Origin: Pseudomonas reactans
GTDB taxonomy: Bacteria; Pseudomonadota; Gammaproteobacteria; Pseudomonadales; Pseudomonadaceae
NCBI RefSeq assembly: GCF_013385825.1
Contig: NZ_JACAPG010000005.1
Coordinates: 28,103-92,102, forward strand
DNA length: 64,000 nucleotides
Reading direction: 5' to 3'
Both the position numbers and the translations under genes were made by a program. Positions 17,490 through 25,620 of this stretch are shown piece by piece. The first letter of the stretch is position 1, and every line of letters starts with the position of its first letter. Below the pieces are notes generated by a model, which did no database searches, was not told where the DNA came from, and saw only the letters and a list, made by a program, of their open reading frames with translations.

Positions 17490-18316
17490 TCAGCCTGGAA
17501 TGCAACAACCTGTTCAGCACCTGGCGCGAGCAGGCGCGCTGGCTGCTGAGCCATCAGGTCGACCCCAGCCAGGTTAGCTGGGGCGAGGCCGAGGTGGCCG
17601 ACCTGTTTGCCACCGACGTAGCGATTCCGGAAGGCTCGGGGCCTTACCAGACGCGAGTGCCCAAGGCCCTGTTGGAGTTGCTGGAGTCGGCCGCCTGTTA
17701 CCACGGCGAACAGCGCTGGAGCTTGTTGTATGAAGTGTTGTGGCGCGTCAGTCATGGTGACCGCACGGCAATGCTGGCGGGGGACAAGCTGGGCAGTGAG
17801 TTGCAGCGGCGGATCAAGCAGGTCAGCCGTGAGGCACACCATCTGCATGCGTTTGTGCGGTTTATCGCGTTACCCGTCGAGGCGGGGCCGGAATTGCCCG
17901 AGTACGTCGCCTGGCATGAGCCTGCCCACGACATCCTGAAATCGGCCAGCCAGCATTTCATCGGGCGCATGGGGCGCCATCGCTGGATGATCGCCACGCC
18001 GTTGGACGGGGTGTATTACGACGGTGAGCAGTTGATTCATCAGCGCGAGTGCCCCGAGGCGTGGCGGCAATTGGCGCAGAATGTCGAAGACCCCCACAGT
18101 GCGATGTGGCTGACCTACTACAGCCACATCTTCAATCCGGCGCGCTTGAACCCCAAGGTGATGGAAGGGCATCTGCCCAGCCGGTTCTGGAAGAATCTGC
18201 CAGAGGGCAAGTTGATACCGGGGTTGATCAGCGAGGCGCGTACCGGGAAGCAACGGGATGGACAGGCGAAGCTGATTGGCACCAAGCCTGGCAAACGCAT
18301 CAACACCCCCCTGTAG
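17486..18316 (+). CDS. DUF4130 / TIGR03915-type putative DNA metabolism protein
   Basis: 276 residues, recognised by similarity of pattern to proteins that always accompany the radical-SAM gene before it. The central part contains the DUF4130-like stretch (HHLHAFVRFIALP, FIGRMGRHRWMIATP) and a C-terminal SRFWKNLPEGK region near residue 225. In other bacteria this domain can be fused to a UdgX-type uracil-DNA glycosylase; no glycosylase domain is present here. ATG 17486 overlaps the upstream stop; a GTG at 17480 is possible. The stop codon TAG lies inside the first bases of a REP element (tgTAGgag), so the C-terminus may have been set by insertion. Confidence 0.78.
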   Translation: MISLECNNLFSTWREQARWLLSHQVDPSQVSWGEAEVADLFATDVAIPEGSGPYQTRVPKALLELLESAACYHGEQRWSLLYEVLWRVSHGDRTAMLAGDKLGSELQRRIKQVSREAHHLHAFVRFIALPVEAGPELPEYVAWHEPAHDILKSASQHFIGRMGRHRWMIATPLDGVYYDGEQLIHQRECPEAWRQLAQNVEDPHSAMWLTYYSHIFNPARLNPKVMEGHLPSRFWKNLPEGKLIPGLISEARTGKQRDGQAKLIGTKPGKRINTPL

Positions 18317-18395
18317 GAGCCGGCTTGCCGGCGATGAGGCCTTTGAGATGGCTGCCGTATTCAAGGCCGCCATCGCCGGCAAGCCGGCTCCTACA
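18312..18395. repeat. REP-like inverted repeat, family A
   Basis: Perfect 24-base arms beginning TGTAGGAGCCGGCTTGCC, with a 36-base centre. It lies between convergent genes and supplies the stop codon of the DUF4130 gene. Confidence 0.9.
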
Positions 18396-18424
18396 AGGGG
18401 ATGTAGTGTTGGGTGGACTGGGTT

Positions 18425-18922
18425 TCAGGCCAGTTCGGTAGCGGTGTTCTTCACCACCGCCAACTCCGGATGCGCCACCAACTTATCAATGTGCAACTCA
18501 TCATTGTTCAACCAGGTCTCCGTCAGCACCCGGTAATGCTCCATGTCCCGGCAGCGCATGCGCAGGCTGTAGTCAAACGGGCCGCTGATCAACTGGCATT
18601 CGAACACCTGCGGGCAAGCCTTCACACACGCTTCGAAAGCCTTCTGCGCCGAGCGCCCGCTCTGGTTCGACAAGGCCACCAGCACCAGCAACGACAGGCC
18701 TGGCGAGACCATCTGCACATCGATGATCGCCCCATACCCACGGATCACCCCGCGTCGTTCCAGTTTGCGCACCCGTTCCAGGCAGGGCCTGGGCGTGAGG
18801 TGCACCAGCGACGAGAGCTTTTCGTAGGTGATACGCCCCTGGTGGCGTAGGACTTCGATGATGGCTTCATCGATGCGGTCCAGCGCGGGGGAAGAATGGG
18901 GTCCGTTGGCCTTGGTATCCAT
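18425..18922 (-). CDS. Lrp/AsnC-family transcriptional regulator
   Basis: 165 residues: N-terminal winged HTH at about 15-60 (LDRIDEAIIEVLRHQGRITYEKLSSLV-type sequence) and a C-terminal AsnC/RAM ligand domain. ATG 18922 lies seven bases into the space after the last transporter codons: the ABC ATPase stop is at 18928-18930. A GTG at 18931 would overlap that stop. It is thus the last gene of the amino acid import operon and probably senses arginine, ornithine or citrulline. The effector is inferred only from context. Confidence 0.88.
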   Translation of the reverse strand: MDTKANGPHSSPALDRIDEAIIEVLRHQGRITYEKLSSLVHLTPRPCLERVRKLERRGVIRGYGAIIDVQMVSPGLSLLVLVALSNQSGRSAQKAFEACVKACPQVFECQLISGPFDYSLRMRCRDMEHYRVLTETWLNNDELHIDKLVAHPELAVVKNTATELA

Positions 18923-18927
18923 GGGTT

Positions 18928-19758
18928 TCACTTCAAACGGTTGGAAAGAAATTGCTGCAAGCGTTCGCTGGTGGGGTGGTCGAGGATCCTGGCGTCGCCG
19001 TGTTCCTCAACCCGGCCCTGGTGCAAGAACAGCACTTGGCTGGACACCTGGCGGGCAAAGCCCATTTCGTGGGTGACCATCAGCATGGTACGACCTTCCT
19101 CGGCCAACGTCTGTATGACTTTGAGGACTTCTCCTACAAGTTCTGGGTCGAGTGCAGACGTCGGTTCATCGAACAGTATGATCTCCGGCTCCATCGCCAG
19201 CGCCCGCGCGATGGCCACGCGCTGTTGTTGGCCACCGGAGAGGAACGCCGGGTATTGATCCGCCACGCGGCCCGGCAGGCCGACCTTGTCCAAATACATC
19301 CGTGCGCGTTTTTCCGCTTCGGCGGCGCTCACGCCCAGCACCCGGCGCGGGGCCATGGTGATGTTTTCCAGCACGGTCATGTGGCTCCACAGGTTGAAGT
19401 GCTGGAACACCATGGCCAGGCGCGTGCGCAGGTTCTGCAATTGATCTTGATGCGGCGCACGGGTGCCGGCGCGGCCCTGGCGCATTTCGATGCTGATGCC
19501 GTCCAGGGTGATCACCCCGGCGTCCGGCTGTTCGAGGAAATTGATGCAGCGCAGCATCGTGCTTTTGCCCGAGCCGCTGGCGCCGATCAGGCTGATCACG
19601 TCGCCATGGCGCGCATTCAGGGAAACGCCCTTGAGCACTTCGTGTTCGCCGTAGCGTTTGTGGATGCCTTCGACTTGCAGCTTGATGGCGGCGGTGGCGG
19701 GTTTGGCCACGGGTTCATCAACGGGATAAGCGGCCAGGGCCTGCGCGGACTGATTCAT
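18928..19758 (-). CDS. Polar amino acid ABC transporter ATP-binding protein (HisP/AotP-like)
   Basis: 276-residue ATPase of the basic amino acid importer family. Walker [10 protein letters not shown] 59-67, signature LSGGQ 173-177, Walker B IILFDE 193-198. It has an N-terminal extension of about 25 residues before the usual start of the fold. It follows its permease genes by three bases. With the neighbouring ornithine and citrulline enzymes it probably powers uptake of arginine, citrulline or ornithine. Confidence 0.9.
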   Translation of the reverse strand: MNQSAQALAAYPVDEPVAKPATAAIKLQVEGIHKRYGEHEVLKGVSLNARHGDVISLIGASGSGKSTMLRCINFLEQPDAGVITLDGISIEMRQGRAGTRAPHQDQLQNLRTRLAMVFQHFNLWSHMTVLENITMAPRRVLGVSAAEAEKRARMYLDKVGLPGRVADQYPAFLSGGQQQRVAIARALAMEPEIILFDEPTSALDPELVGEVLKVIQTLAEEGRTMLMVTHEMGFARQVSSQVLFLHQGRVEEHGDARILDHPTSERLQQFLSNRLK

Positions 19759-19761
19759 GGG

Positions 19762-20475
19762 TTAGCCTCGGGTAGGAACAAGAAAACGCATCCAGCGACG
19801 TTCGGCCAGTCGGAACAGGCCCACCAGTGCAAAGGACAGCAGCATGTAGAGCAGGGCAGCGATGCCGAACGCCTGGAACGTCAGGAAGGTTTCGGCATTG
19901 GCGTCGCGGGCCACCTTGAGGATGTCAGCCACGGTGGCGGTAAACGCCAGGGACGTGGCGTGCAGCATCAGGATCATTTCGTTGCTGTAGGCCGGCAATG
20001 CGCGGCGCAGTGCGGCGGGCACCACCACGAACAGGTTGAGACGCCAGCCGTGCAGGCCGTACGCGCGGGCCGCTTCGATTTCGCCATGGGGAATATTGCG
20101 GATCGCCCCGGCGAAGATTTCCACGGTGTAGGCGCAGGTGTTGAGCACAAAGGCCAGCAGCGTGCAGTTCAGCGCATTGCGGAAAAACTGGTTGAGCAGG
20201 GCGTTGTCCTGCACCACTTCGAGGCTGTACAGCCCGGTGTAGCAAATCAGCAACTGGATATACAACGGCGTGCCGCGAAACAGGTAGGTGTAGACCTCCA
20301 CCGGCCAGCGCACCCAGAAGTGCTCGGAAACCCGCGCAAGCGCCAACGGGATCGACAGGAAAAAACCGAACACGACAGAGATGATGAACAGCCACAACGT
20401 CATCGCTACGCCGGACAACCCCGCGCCATCGCTGAACAGATAGGCCAGGCCGTATTGCTGGAACAGTTCGATCAT
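19762..20475 (-). CDS. Polar amino acid ABC transporter permease (HisM/AotM-like)
   Basis: 237-residue inner-membrane permease of the His/Glu/Gln/Arg/opine family, with about five membrane segments and the EAA-type loop EIEAARAYGLHGWR near residue 137. Its ATG overlaps the stop of the preceding permease (ATGA). It forms a heterodimer with the product of 20472-21173. Confidence 0.9.
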   Translation of the reverse strand: MIELFQQYGLAYLFSDGAGLSGVAMTLWLFIISVVFGFFLSIPLALARVSEHFWVRWPVEVYTYLFRGTPLYIQLLICYTGLYSLEVVQDNALLNQFFRNALNCTLLAFVLNTCAYTVEIFAGAIRNIPHGEIEAARAYGLHGWRLNLFVVVPAALRRALPAYSNEMILMLHATSLAFTATVADILKVARDANAETFLTFQAFGIAALLYMLLSFALVGLFRLAERRWMRFLVPTRG

Positions 20476-21173
20476 CGCGCCATCCCCTTGATGCCGAGGT
20501 TGTAGCGCCGTTCGAGGCGCTTGAAGATGCGGTTGGACAGGGTGGTGATCACCAGGTACACCAGGCCGGCGAGGATCAGAAAGTACAGCGGCTCGTTGGT
20601 GGTCTTGCCGGCATTTTGTGCGGCCTTGACCAGGTCCGACAGGCCGATGATCGACACCAGCGCGGTGGACTTGAGCAGCACCAGCCAGTTATTGCCCAGG
20701 CCCGGCAGGGCAAAGCGCATCAGTTGCGGGAACAGCACCAGGTGAAAGCGCTGCCAGCGGCTCAGGCCATAGGCGGTTGCCGCTTCCAGTTGGCCGGCCG
20801 GCACGCTGAGGATCGCGCCCCGGAAGTTCTCGGTGAAATACGCGCCGTAGATAAAACCCAGGGTGACGACGCCCGCGGTAAACGGGTCGATTTCAAAGTA
20901 ATCCCAGCCGAACACTTCGCTCAGGTCGTTGAGCCACAGTTGCAGGCTGTAGAAAATCAGCAGGATCAGCACCAGGTCCGGCACGCTGCGGATCAGCGTG
21001 GTGTAGAGCGTGGCCGGTACGCGCAGCCATTTGGCGCTGGAGAGCTTGGCGCCGGCGGCGATCAGGCCCAGGGCTAGGCTCAAGGCTAGGGCCAGGAATG
21101 ACAGCTTGAGCGTCATCCAGGCGCCTTGGGCCAGCATCGGGCCGTAGCCCTGCAGGTTGAGGAGTTCATTCAT
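20472..21173 (-). CDS. Polar amino acid ABC transporter permease (HisQ/AotQ-like)
   Basis: 233-residue permease with about five membrane segments; the EAA loop reads QLEAATAYGLSRWQ near residue 130. It is the first permease of the pair and is separated from the binding-protein gene by 144 bases that contain a family-B REP element, so the binding protein could be expressed at a higher level than the membrane subunits. Confidence 0.9.
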   Translation of the reverse strand: MNELLNLQGYGPMLAQGAWMTLKLSFLALALSLALGLIAAGAKLSSAKWLRVPATLYTTLIRSVPDLVLILLIFYSLQLWLNDLSEVFGWDYFEIDPFTAGVVTLGFIYGAYFTENFRGAILSVPAGQLEAATAYGLSRWQRFHLVLFPQLMRFALPGLGNNWLVLLKSTALVSIIGLSDLVKAAQNAGKTTNEPLYFLILAGLVYLVITTLSNRIFKRLERRYNLGIKGMAR

Positions 21174-21193
21174 GGGGAGGAAGATCTCTTTTA

Positions 21194-21293
21194 TGTAGGA
21201 GCGAGCTTGCTCGCGAAAAACTCAAGGGCGCCGCGTTTATGTTGGTTGCACGCGTTATCGTTGGCGATTTTCGCGAGCAAGCTCGCTCCTACA
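21194..21293. repeat. REP-like inverted repeat, family B
   Basis: Begins TGTAGGAGCGAGCTTGCTCG and ends with the complementary arm GAGCAAGCTCGCTCCTACA. It lies between the binding-protein and permease genes of one operon, where such elements often stabilise the upstream mRNA. Confidence 0.9.
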
Positions 21294-21317
21294 GGGGGCT
21301 TTTGCGTGGCACGGACG

Positions 21318-22097
21318 TTATTCGTTGTAGATGTCCTGATCGCCGAAGTACTTCTTTTGGATCTGTGCGTAGGTGCCATCGGCCTGGACGGCGGCGATGC
21401 CCTTGTTGATCAGCGCGCGCAGCTCCTGGTCGTTCTTGCGCAGGCCCATGGCGATGTCCAGCGGCAGGGTCGGGTCCTTGAAGGCCGGGCCGGTCTTGAA
21501 GTCGGCGCCTTCGGGCTTGGACAGGAAGTTGAGCTGGGCTTCGAGCTTGTCGGTCAGGGTCGCGTCGAGTCGGCCGTTCTGCAGGTCGGCGTAGTTCTGG
21601 TCTTGGGACTGATACGCCTTGATCTGCGCGCCGAGTTTTGCCAGGTGCGCACGGGCATAGGCCTCTTGCAGCGAGCCCTGTAACACGCCGACTTGCTTGC
21701 CCTTCAGGGATTCCGGCGTGTCGCCGAAGTCGGCGCTTTTGCGCGTGATCACCGAAGTGGGGCTGAGGAACAGACGATCACTGAAGTCGATGATTTTTTC
21801 GCGGGCCGGGGTCACGGCCATGGAGGACATGATCGCGTCGAACTTGCGTGCGCGCAGGGCCGGGATCATGCCGTCGAATTCGTTGTGCACCCAGGTGCAT
21901 TTCACTTCCAGCTTGGCGCAGATGGCGTTGCCCAACTCGATATCGAAGCCTTGCAGGCTGCCATCGGCGGCGACGGATTCGAAGGGGGGATACTCGGGGA
22001 ATACGCCGAAGCGGATTTCTTTCCAGTCCTGGGCGTGGGCGGCGGTGGCGCAGAGTGGCAACAGCAACGCGGCGAAGAGTGATCGCAGTGGAGTCAT
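21318..22097 (-). CDS. Amino acid ABC transporter substrate-binding protein (ArtJ/AotJ-like)
   Basis: 259-residue periplasmic receptor (SBP_bac_3). Signal peptide MTPLRSLFAALLLPLCATAAHA with cleavage near residue 22. The mature part starts with the FGVFPEYPPFESVAADG motif of the lysine/arginine/ornithine-binding group, and GFDIELGNAIC follows. Leads the importer operon. Substrate probably a basic amino acid or citrulline. Confidence 0.9.
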   Translation of the reverse strand: MTPLRSLFAALLLPLCATAAHAQDWKEIRFGVFPEYPPFESVAADGSLQGFDIELGNAICAKLEVKCTWVHNEFDGMIPALRARKFDAIMSSMAVTPAREKIIDFSDRLFLSPTSVITRKSADFGDTPESLKGKQVGVLQGSLQEAYARAHLAKLGAQIKAYQSQDQNYADLQNGRLDATLTDKLEAQLNFLSKPEGADFKTGPAFKDPTLPLDIAMGLRKNDQELRALINKGIAAVQADGTYAQIQKKYFGDQDIYNE

Positions 22098-22342
22098 GTG
22101 AAGTCCCTATATTTTGTAATTGATGTCAGGGCAGTAATCGAATTGAAACAAATCGTTCTTATTGGGGGGAGAGGATGCTCCATGGTGGTGCGTTTTTTGT
22201 GTCGTTTACCCCTCGCATAAAGCGCGAATTGCGCTGTTAATCCGTGTAATGCAGCGGAATCGGCTGAGACGCCCGCTGAATCGGCTTTTTATGACGGTGA
22301 ATCTGGCCCGCCCTCGGCTCAAAGCGGCAGGCCAGAGCGTTT

Positions 22343-23389
22343 TCAGGCGCGCTTTTTCTGCTGTACGCGTGGCTGCTGGGCCAGGCGTGCGAACAGGTCT
22401 TTCGGGTCGGCCAGGTCTGGCACCAGTTCAAGGGTGCTGCCCACGTCCAAGGCTTTGGCCACATCCAGCACGTAGCGCAGCGCCGAGTAGTCTTCGATGG
22501 CAAAACCCACCGAGTCGAACAGGGTGACCTGGCGCGCATTCTCGCGGCCAGGCCGCTGGCCGTTGATCACTTGCCACAGTTCGGTGACCGGCGAATCTTC
22601 CGGCATGTGCTGGATTTCACCTTCGATGCGGCTTTGCGGTTCGTACTCGACGATCACCCGCGCGCGCTCGACGATACGTCGGTCCAGCTCGGTCTTGCCG
22701 GGGCAGTCGCCGCCGACGGCGTTAAGGTGCATGCCGGGCTCGATCATCTCGTCCGTCAGGATGGTGGCGTAGGCCTTGTCGGCGGTGACGGTGGTGACGA
22801 TGTCCGCGCCTTTCACCGCTTCGGCGACGCTGCCGGCCAGGATTACCTTGATTGCCGGGAAGGCTTTGAGGTTGGCTGCCAGCTTGGCGGTGGCTTTGGC
22901 GTCAATGTCGAAGAGGCGGATTTCATTGATGCCGAGCATGGCGTGGAAGGCCAGGGCCTGGAATTCGCTCTGGGAGCCGTTGCCGATCAGCGCCATGCTG
23001 CGGCTGTTGTCGCGGGCCAGGTAGCGGGCGACCAACGCCGAGGTGGCGGCGGTGCGGATCGCGGTGGTCAAGGTCATTTCCGCCAGCAGCACCGGCAAGC
23101 CAGTGTCCACATCGCCCAAGGCACCGAAGGCCATCACGGTGAGCATGCCGGCCAGGGTGTTTTTCGGGTGGCCGTTGACGTATTTGAACGCGTACAGCGA
23201 CGCGTCGGACACCGGCATCAACTCGATCACGCCGTCCGGTGAGTGGTTGGCCAGGCGCGCGCATTTTTCGAAATCCTGCCAGCGCAGGTAGTCGGCGCGA
23301 ATGTATTCGGCCATCTCGGTGATGCAGGTTTGCAGGCCTTTTTGCGAGACCAGGTAGCAGAGATCGTTGACGTCGATATAGCGGGTCAT
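22343..23389 (-). CDS. ocd: Ornithine cyclodeaminase
   Basis: 348-residue NAD-dependent enzyme converting L-ornithine to L-proline and ammonia. Key residues known from the P. putida enzyme are present at the same numbers: Glu56 in VIELMP, Lys69 in FKYVNGHP and the catalytic Asp228 in GGDCPGKTEL. The dinucleotide-binding motif LIGNGSQSEFQ is at 134-144. It starts 16 bases downstream of ctlX in the same direction, so the two enzymes act in sequence: citrulline to ornithine, ornithine to proline. Confidence 0.93.
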   Translation of the reverse strand: MTRYIDVNDLCYLVSQKGLQTCITEMAEYIRADYLRWQDFEKCARLANHSPDGVIELMPVSDASLYAFKYVNGHPKNTLAGMLTVMAFGALGDVDTGLPVLLAEMTLTTAIRTAATSALVARYLARDNSRSMALIGNGSQSEFQALAFHAMLGINEIRLFDIDAKATAKLAANLKAFPAIKVILAGSVAEAVKGADIVTTVTADKAYATILTDEMIEPGMHLNAVGGDCPGKTELDRRIVERARVIVEYEPQSRIEGEIQHMPEDSPVTELWQVINGQRPGRENARQVTLFDSVGFAIEDYSALRYVLDVAKALDVGSTLELVPDLADPKDLFARLAQQPRVQQKKRA

Positions 23390-23405
23390 GGCAAGACTCC
23401 TTGAG

Positions 23406-24332
23406 TTATTGGACGGTGGCGCGGGCGGGCAGATGCACTTCCGCCAGCATGCAGCGGGCGCTGCCGCCGCCGATGCGTTCGATGTTGTCGATGTTCACCA
23501 CCACCGGTCGCGTATGGCGTTCCACGTGCTGGCGCTGGGCGGGTTGCAGGGCGCTCCAGGCGCTGGCCGACATCACCAGCAGCGGCTGGCCGTCGCGGTC
23601 ATGCACTTCAAGCATGTTGCCGGCGAAGGCTTCCAATTGGTCGAAGTCGAGGGCGAGGATGTCTTTGCCGGTGTCGCGCAGGGAGCTTTCCAAGGCCTGG
23701 CGTTCGCTGGCGTCGGGCAGGGCTTGCAGGCACACCACCGAGAGGTCGCGACCGACGCTCATCATCACGTTGCTGTGGTAGATCGGCGCGTGATGGCGGT
23801 CGACGGCGTGGAACACGCAGAGCTGGTAGTCGAGGCGTTCGGCGAACTGGCGCAGGGCGTCGTGGTGGGTGCGCCCGGAGTGGCAGGCGTAGCTGATGCG
23901 GTGCTGGCGGTCGAGCACCATGCTGCCGGTGCCTTCGAGAAAGATGTTCTGTTGTTCCAGGTGGCTGAGATCGATGGTGTCCTTGACGGTAAATCGCTGT
24001 TCCAACACTTGCAGCACGCCTTTGTTGCGCTCCAGTCGTCGGTTCCGGCCTTCCATCGGGTACAGCACCAGGCTGCCGTCGGCGTGGCTGCTCCACCAGT
24101 TGTTGGGGAAAATCGAGTCGGGGGTGTGGGGTTGTGGGGTGTCCTGCACCACCAGCACTTCCACGCCGTGGTTGCGCAGGGTGTCGACATAGCTGTCGAA
24201 CTCTTCCAGCGCTTTCTGCTGTGCGCTGAGCGGATCAAGGGGCAGGCGTTGGAAGCGGTTGTTGATCGCGGTGTCCGGGTTGAAGGCAAAGCGCGCCGGG
24301 CGAATCATCAAGACGGTATTGGTGGTTTGCAT
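23406..24332 (-). CDS. ctlX: Citrulline hydrolase CtlX (amidinotransferase-fold)
   Basis: 308 residues of the guanidino-group-modifying (arginine deiminase-like) superfamily. The catalytic Cys294 lies in GGGSARCMLAE, with the FPNNWW acidic/asparagine motif and YHSNVMMS histidine motif in order before it. CtlX proteins hydrolyse citrulline to ornithine, CO2 and ammonia. Adjacency to ocd supports this over a deiminase or dimethylarginine role. Start ATG 24332; upstream lies a 143-base spacer that should hold its promoter. Confidence 0.85.
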   Translation of the reverse strand: MQTTNTVLMIRPARFAFNPDTAINNRFQRLPLDPLSAQQKALEEFDSYVDTLRNHGVEVLVVQDTPQPHTPDSIFPNNWWSSHADGSLVLYPMEGRNRRLERNKGVLQVLEQRFTVKDTIDLSHLEQQNIFLEGTGSMVLDRQHRISYACHSGRTHHDALRQFAERLDYQLCVFHAVDRHHAPIYHSNVMMSVGRDLSVVCLQALPDASERQALESSLRDTGKDILALDFDQLEAFAGNMLEVHDRDGQPLLVMSASAWSALQPAQRQHVERHTRPVVVNIDNIERIGGGSARCMLAEVHLPARATVQ

Positions 24333-24475
24333 GGGTGCACGAATCCATGGGGTTGAGCTGTGGGGCTATTGTGCGGGTTGTGCGGGGTGAATCCCGGCTG
24401 AAACCGGAGGGCGGTTCAGCGGGGAAAGCTGAAGAGTGGGGTGAGGCAGCCGAATCGGCTGTAGGAACCAAAGCC

Positions 24476-25417
24476 TTACAAAGCAAACGGAATCGTAAGC
24501 TTGGCCCACACCATATCCCCCTCCGGCCGATTCTCCACATCAAACTCCTTGGCCCATCGCACCTCCGCACTGGCATATTTCAAAAACGTAAAGTACACCG
24601 CCGGCCCAATCGCAAATACCTGGCCCCGCACTCCATCATCCACCGGTTCACCAAAAACGTTCACCACCGTACGCCCATACTGCTTATCGTCGGTCGTCTG
24701 TTTCAGGTAATAGCCATTCACACCAAGGCTGAGGTTATCGGTCACCTTATAACTGGCCGAATAGTCGAAGTGGAAAATCTGCCCGGAGCGGTAGTCGGTA
24801 TCGTGGTTTTCCTTGTTGAAACTGTAGGTCGTCTTGATCGACAACTCAGTGCGGTCATTCGGCATCCAGGTCGCCGAAACCAGCGGTTTATAGGTGTAGA
24901 AATTGTTGCTGGTATTGGCCAGTCGCGACGCATCGTATTCGCCGGTAGGCAAGGTGATTTCCACTGCCGCACCCAGGGTCAGGCTGGGCCCCAAGTCCCA
25001 CAGGATGATCGGCGCCACGGTGGTGTCGCCCATGCTTTCCCGAGTGTCCGACATACCAAACAGCGCCACCTGCTGCTTCAGATAAGGCTGTGCGACATAG
25101 CCCCCCAGGCGCCCACCGAAAATGCGCACCGGGCTCAGGTAGTCGAGCCGCGGGATGATCGCGTCGGACTTGATGCGCACCTCGGAAACCTTGCCGCCCA
25201 AGGAACTGATGTCCAGCTTCCTGGCCTCGTAGTGGTTGTAGTAGAGGTTGAAGGCGAACATATGGTCCGGCAGGTTGTTCACATCCAGTGGCAGGATGTA
25301 GAAGCCATCGGTGCCGGGGCCGATGTTGTCGACGCCGCCTTCGGTGGCCAGGGCCGGCAGGCTGATCAGGCTCAACAGCGCGAGTTGCAGCGGGTGAAGC
25401 GCACGGGTGGGGTTCAT
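24476..25417 (-). CDS. SphA-like outer membrane protein (Phenol_MetA_deg family)
   Basis: 313 residues. A signal peptide (MNPTRALHPLQLALLSLISL, cleavage after ALA near residue 24) leads into a beta-strand-rich body with alternating aromatic residues (FAFNLYYNHYEA, IFHFDYSASYK) and a C-terminal AKLTIPFAL, as in outer-membrane barrels. It belongs to the family called SphA or transporter in Pseudomonas. ATG 25417 has GAGG six bases upstream; the frame is open further but without a signal. It is divergent from an AraC-type gene, like sphA and sphR in P. aeruginosa, where SphR responds to sphingosine. That function is inferred by analogy. Confidence 0.7.
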   Translation of the reverse strand: MNPTRALHPLQLALLSLISLPALATEGGVDNIGPGTDGFYILPLDVNNLPDHMFAFNLYYNHYEARKLDISSLGGKVSEVRIKSDAIIPRLDYLSPVRIFGGRLGGYVAQPYLKQQVALFGMSDTRESMGDTTVAPIILWDLGPSLTLGAAVEITLPTGEYDASRLANTSNNFYTYKPLVSATWMPNDRTELSIKTTYSFNKENHDTDYRSGQIFHFDYSASYKVTDNLSLGVNGYYLKQTTDDKQYGRTVVNVFGEPVDDGVRGQVFAIGPAVYFTFLKYASAEVRWAKEFDVENRPEGDMVWAKLTIPFAL

Positions 25418-25472
25418 GTCTGGCCTCGTTATTATTGTTAGGGCACTGCTGGCCATAGAAATAAGCCCTGTA

Positions 25473-25486
25473 TGCCCGGCCGGGCA
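25473..25486. promoter_or_regulatory. Palindrome in the SphA-like/AraC divergent promoter region
   Basis: TGCCCGGCCGGGCA is a perfect 14-base palindrome in the 203-base spacer between the divergent genes. It may be an operator or an accidental GC-rich palindrome. Confidence 0.3.
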
Positions 25487-25620
25487 GGGTTTTGGCGGCC
25501 AGATAGGGGGACTTTGCCGGACAGGTTTCACTCAGGGTGCAGCAGATCTTGCAAGCGCCTATGATTGTCAGGATGTTTCTAAAACAAGAACTGAAGTACT
25601 CAGTCAGGAACCCGTGATCC

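Noticed and set aside
22098-22342. Possible small gene between the binding-protein gene and ocd
   Set aside because: Short frames there have no ribosome binding site or family likeness; a TCTGGCC/GGCCAGA repeat lacks a T-run. I see only promoter space.
24447-24461. CAGCCGA-A-TCGGCTG palindrome between the SphA-like gene and ctlX
   Set aside because: It is perfect but short, has no T-run for a terminator, and matches no motif I know; too little support for a feature.
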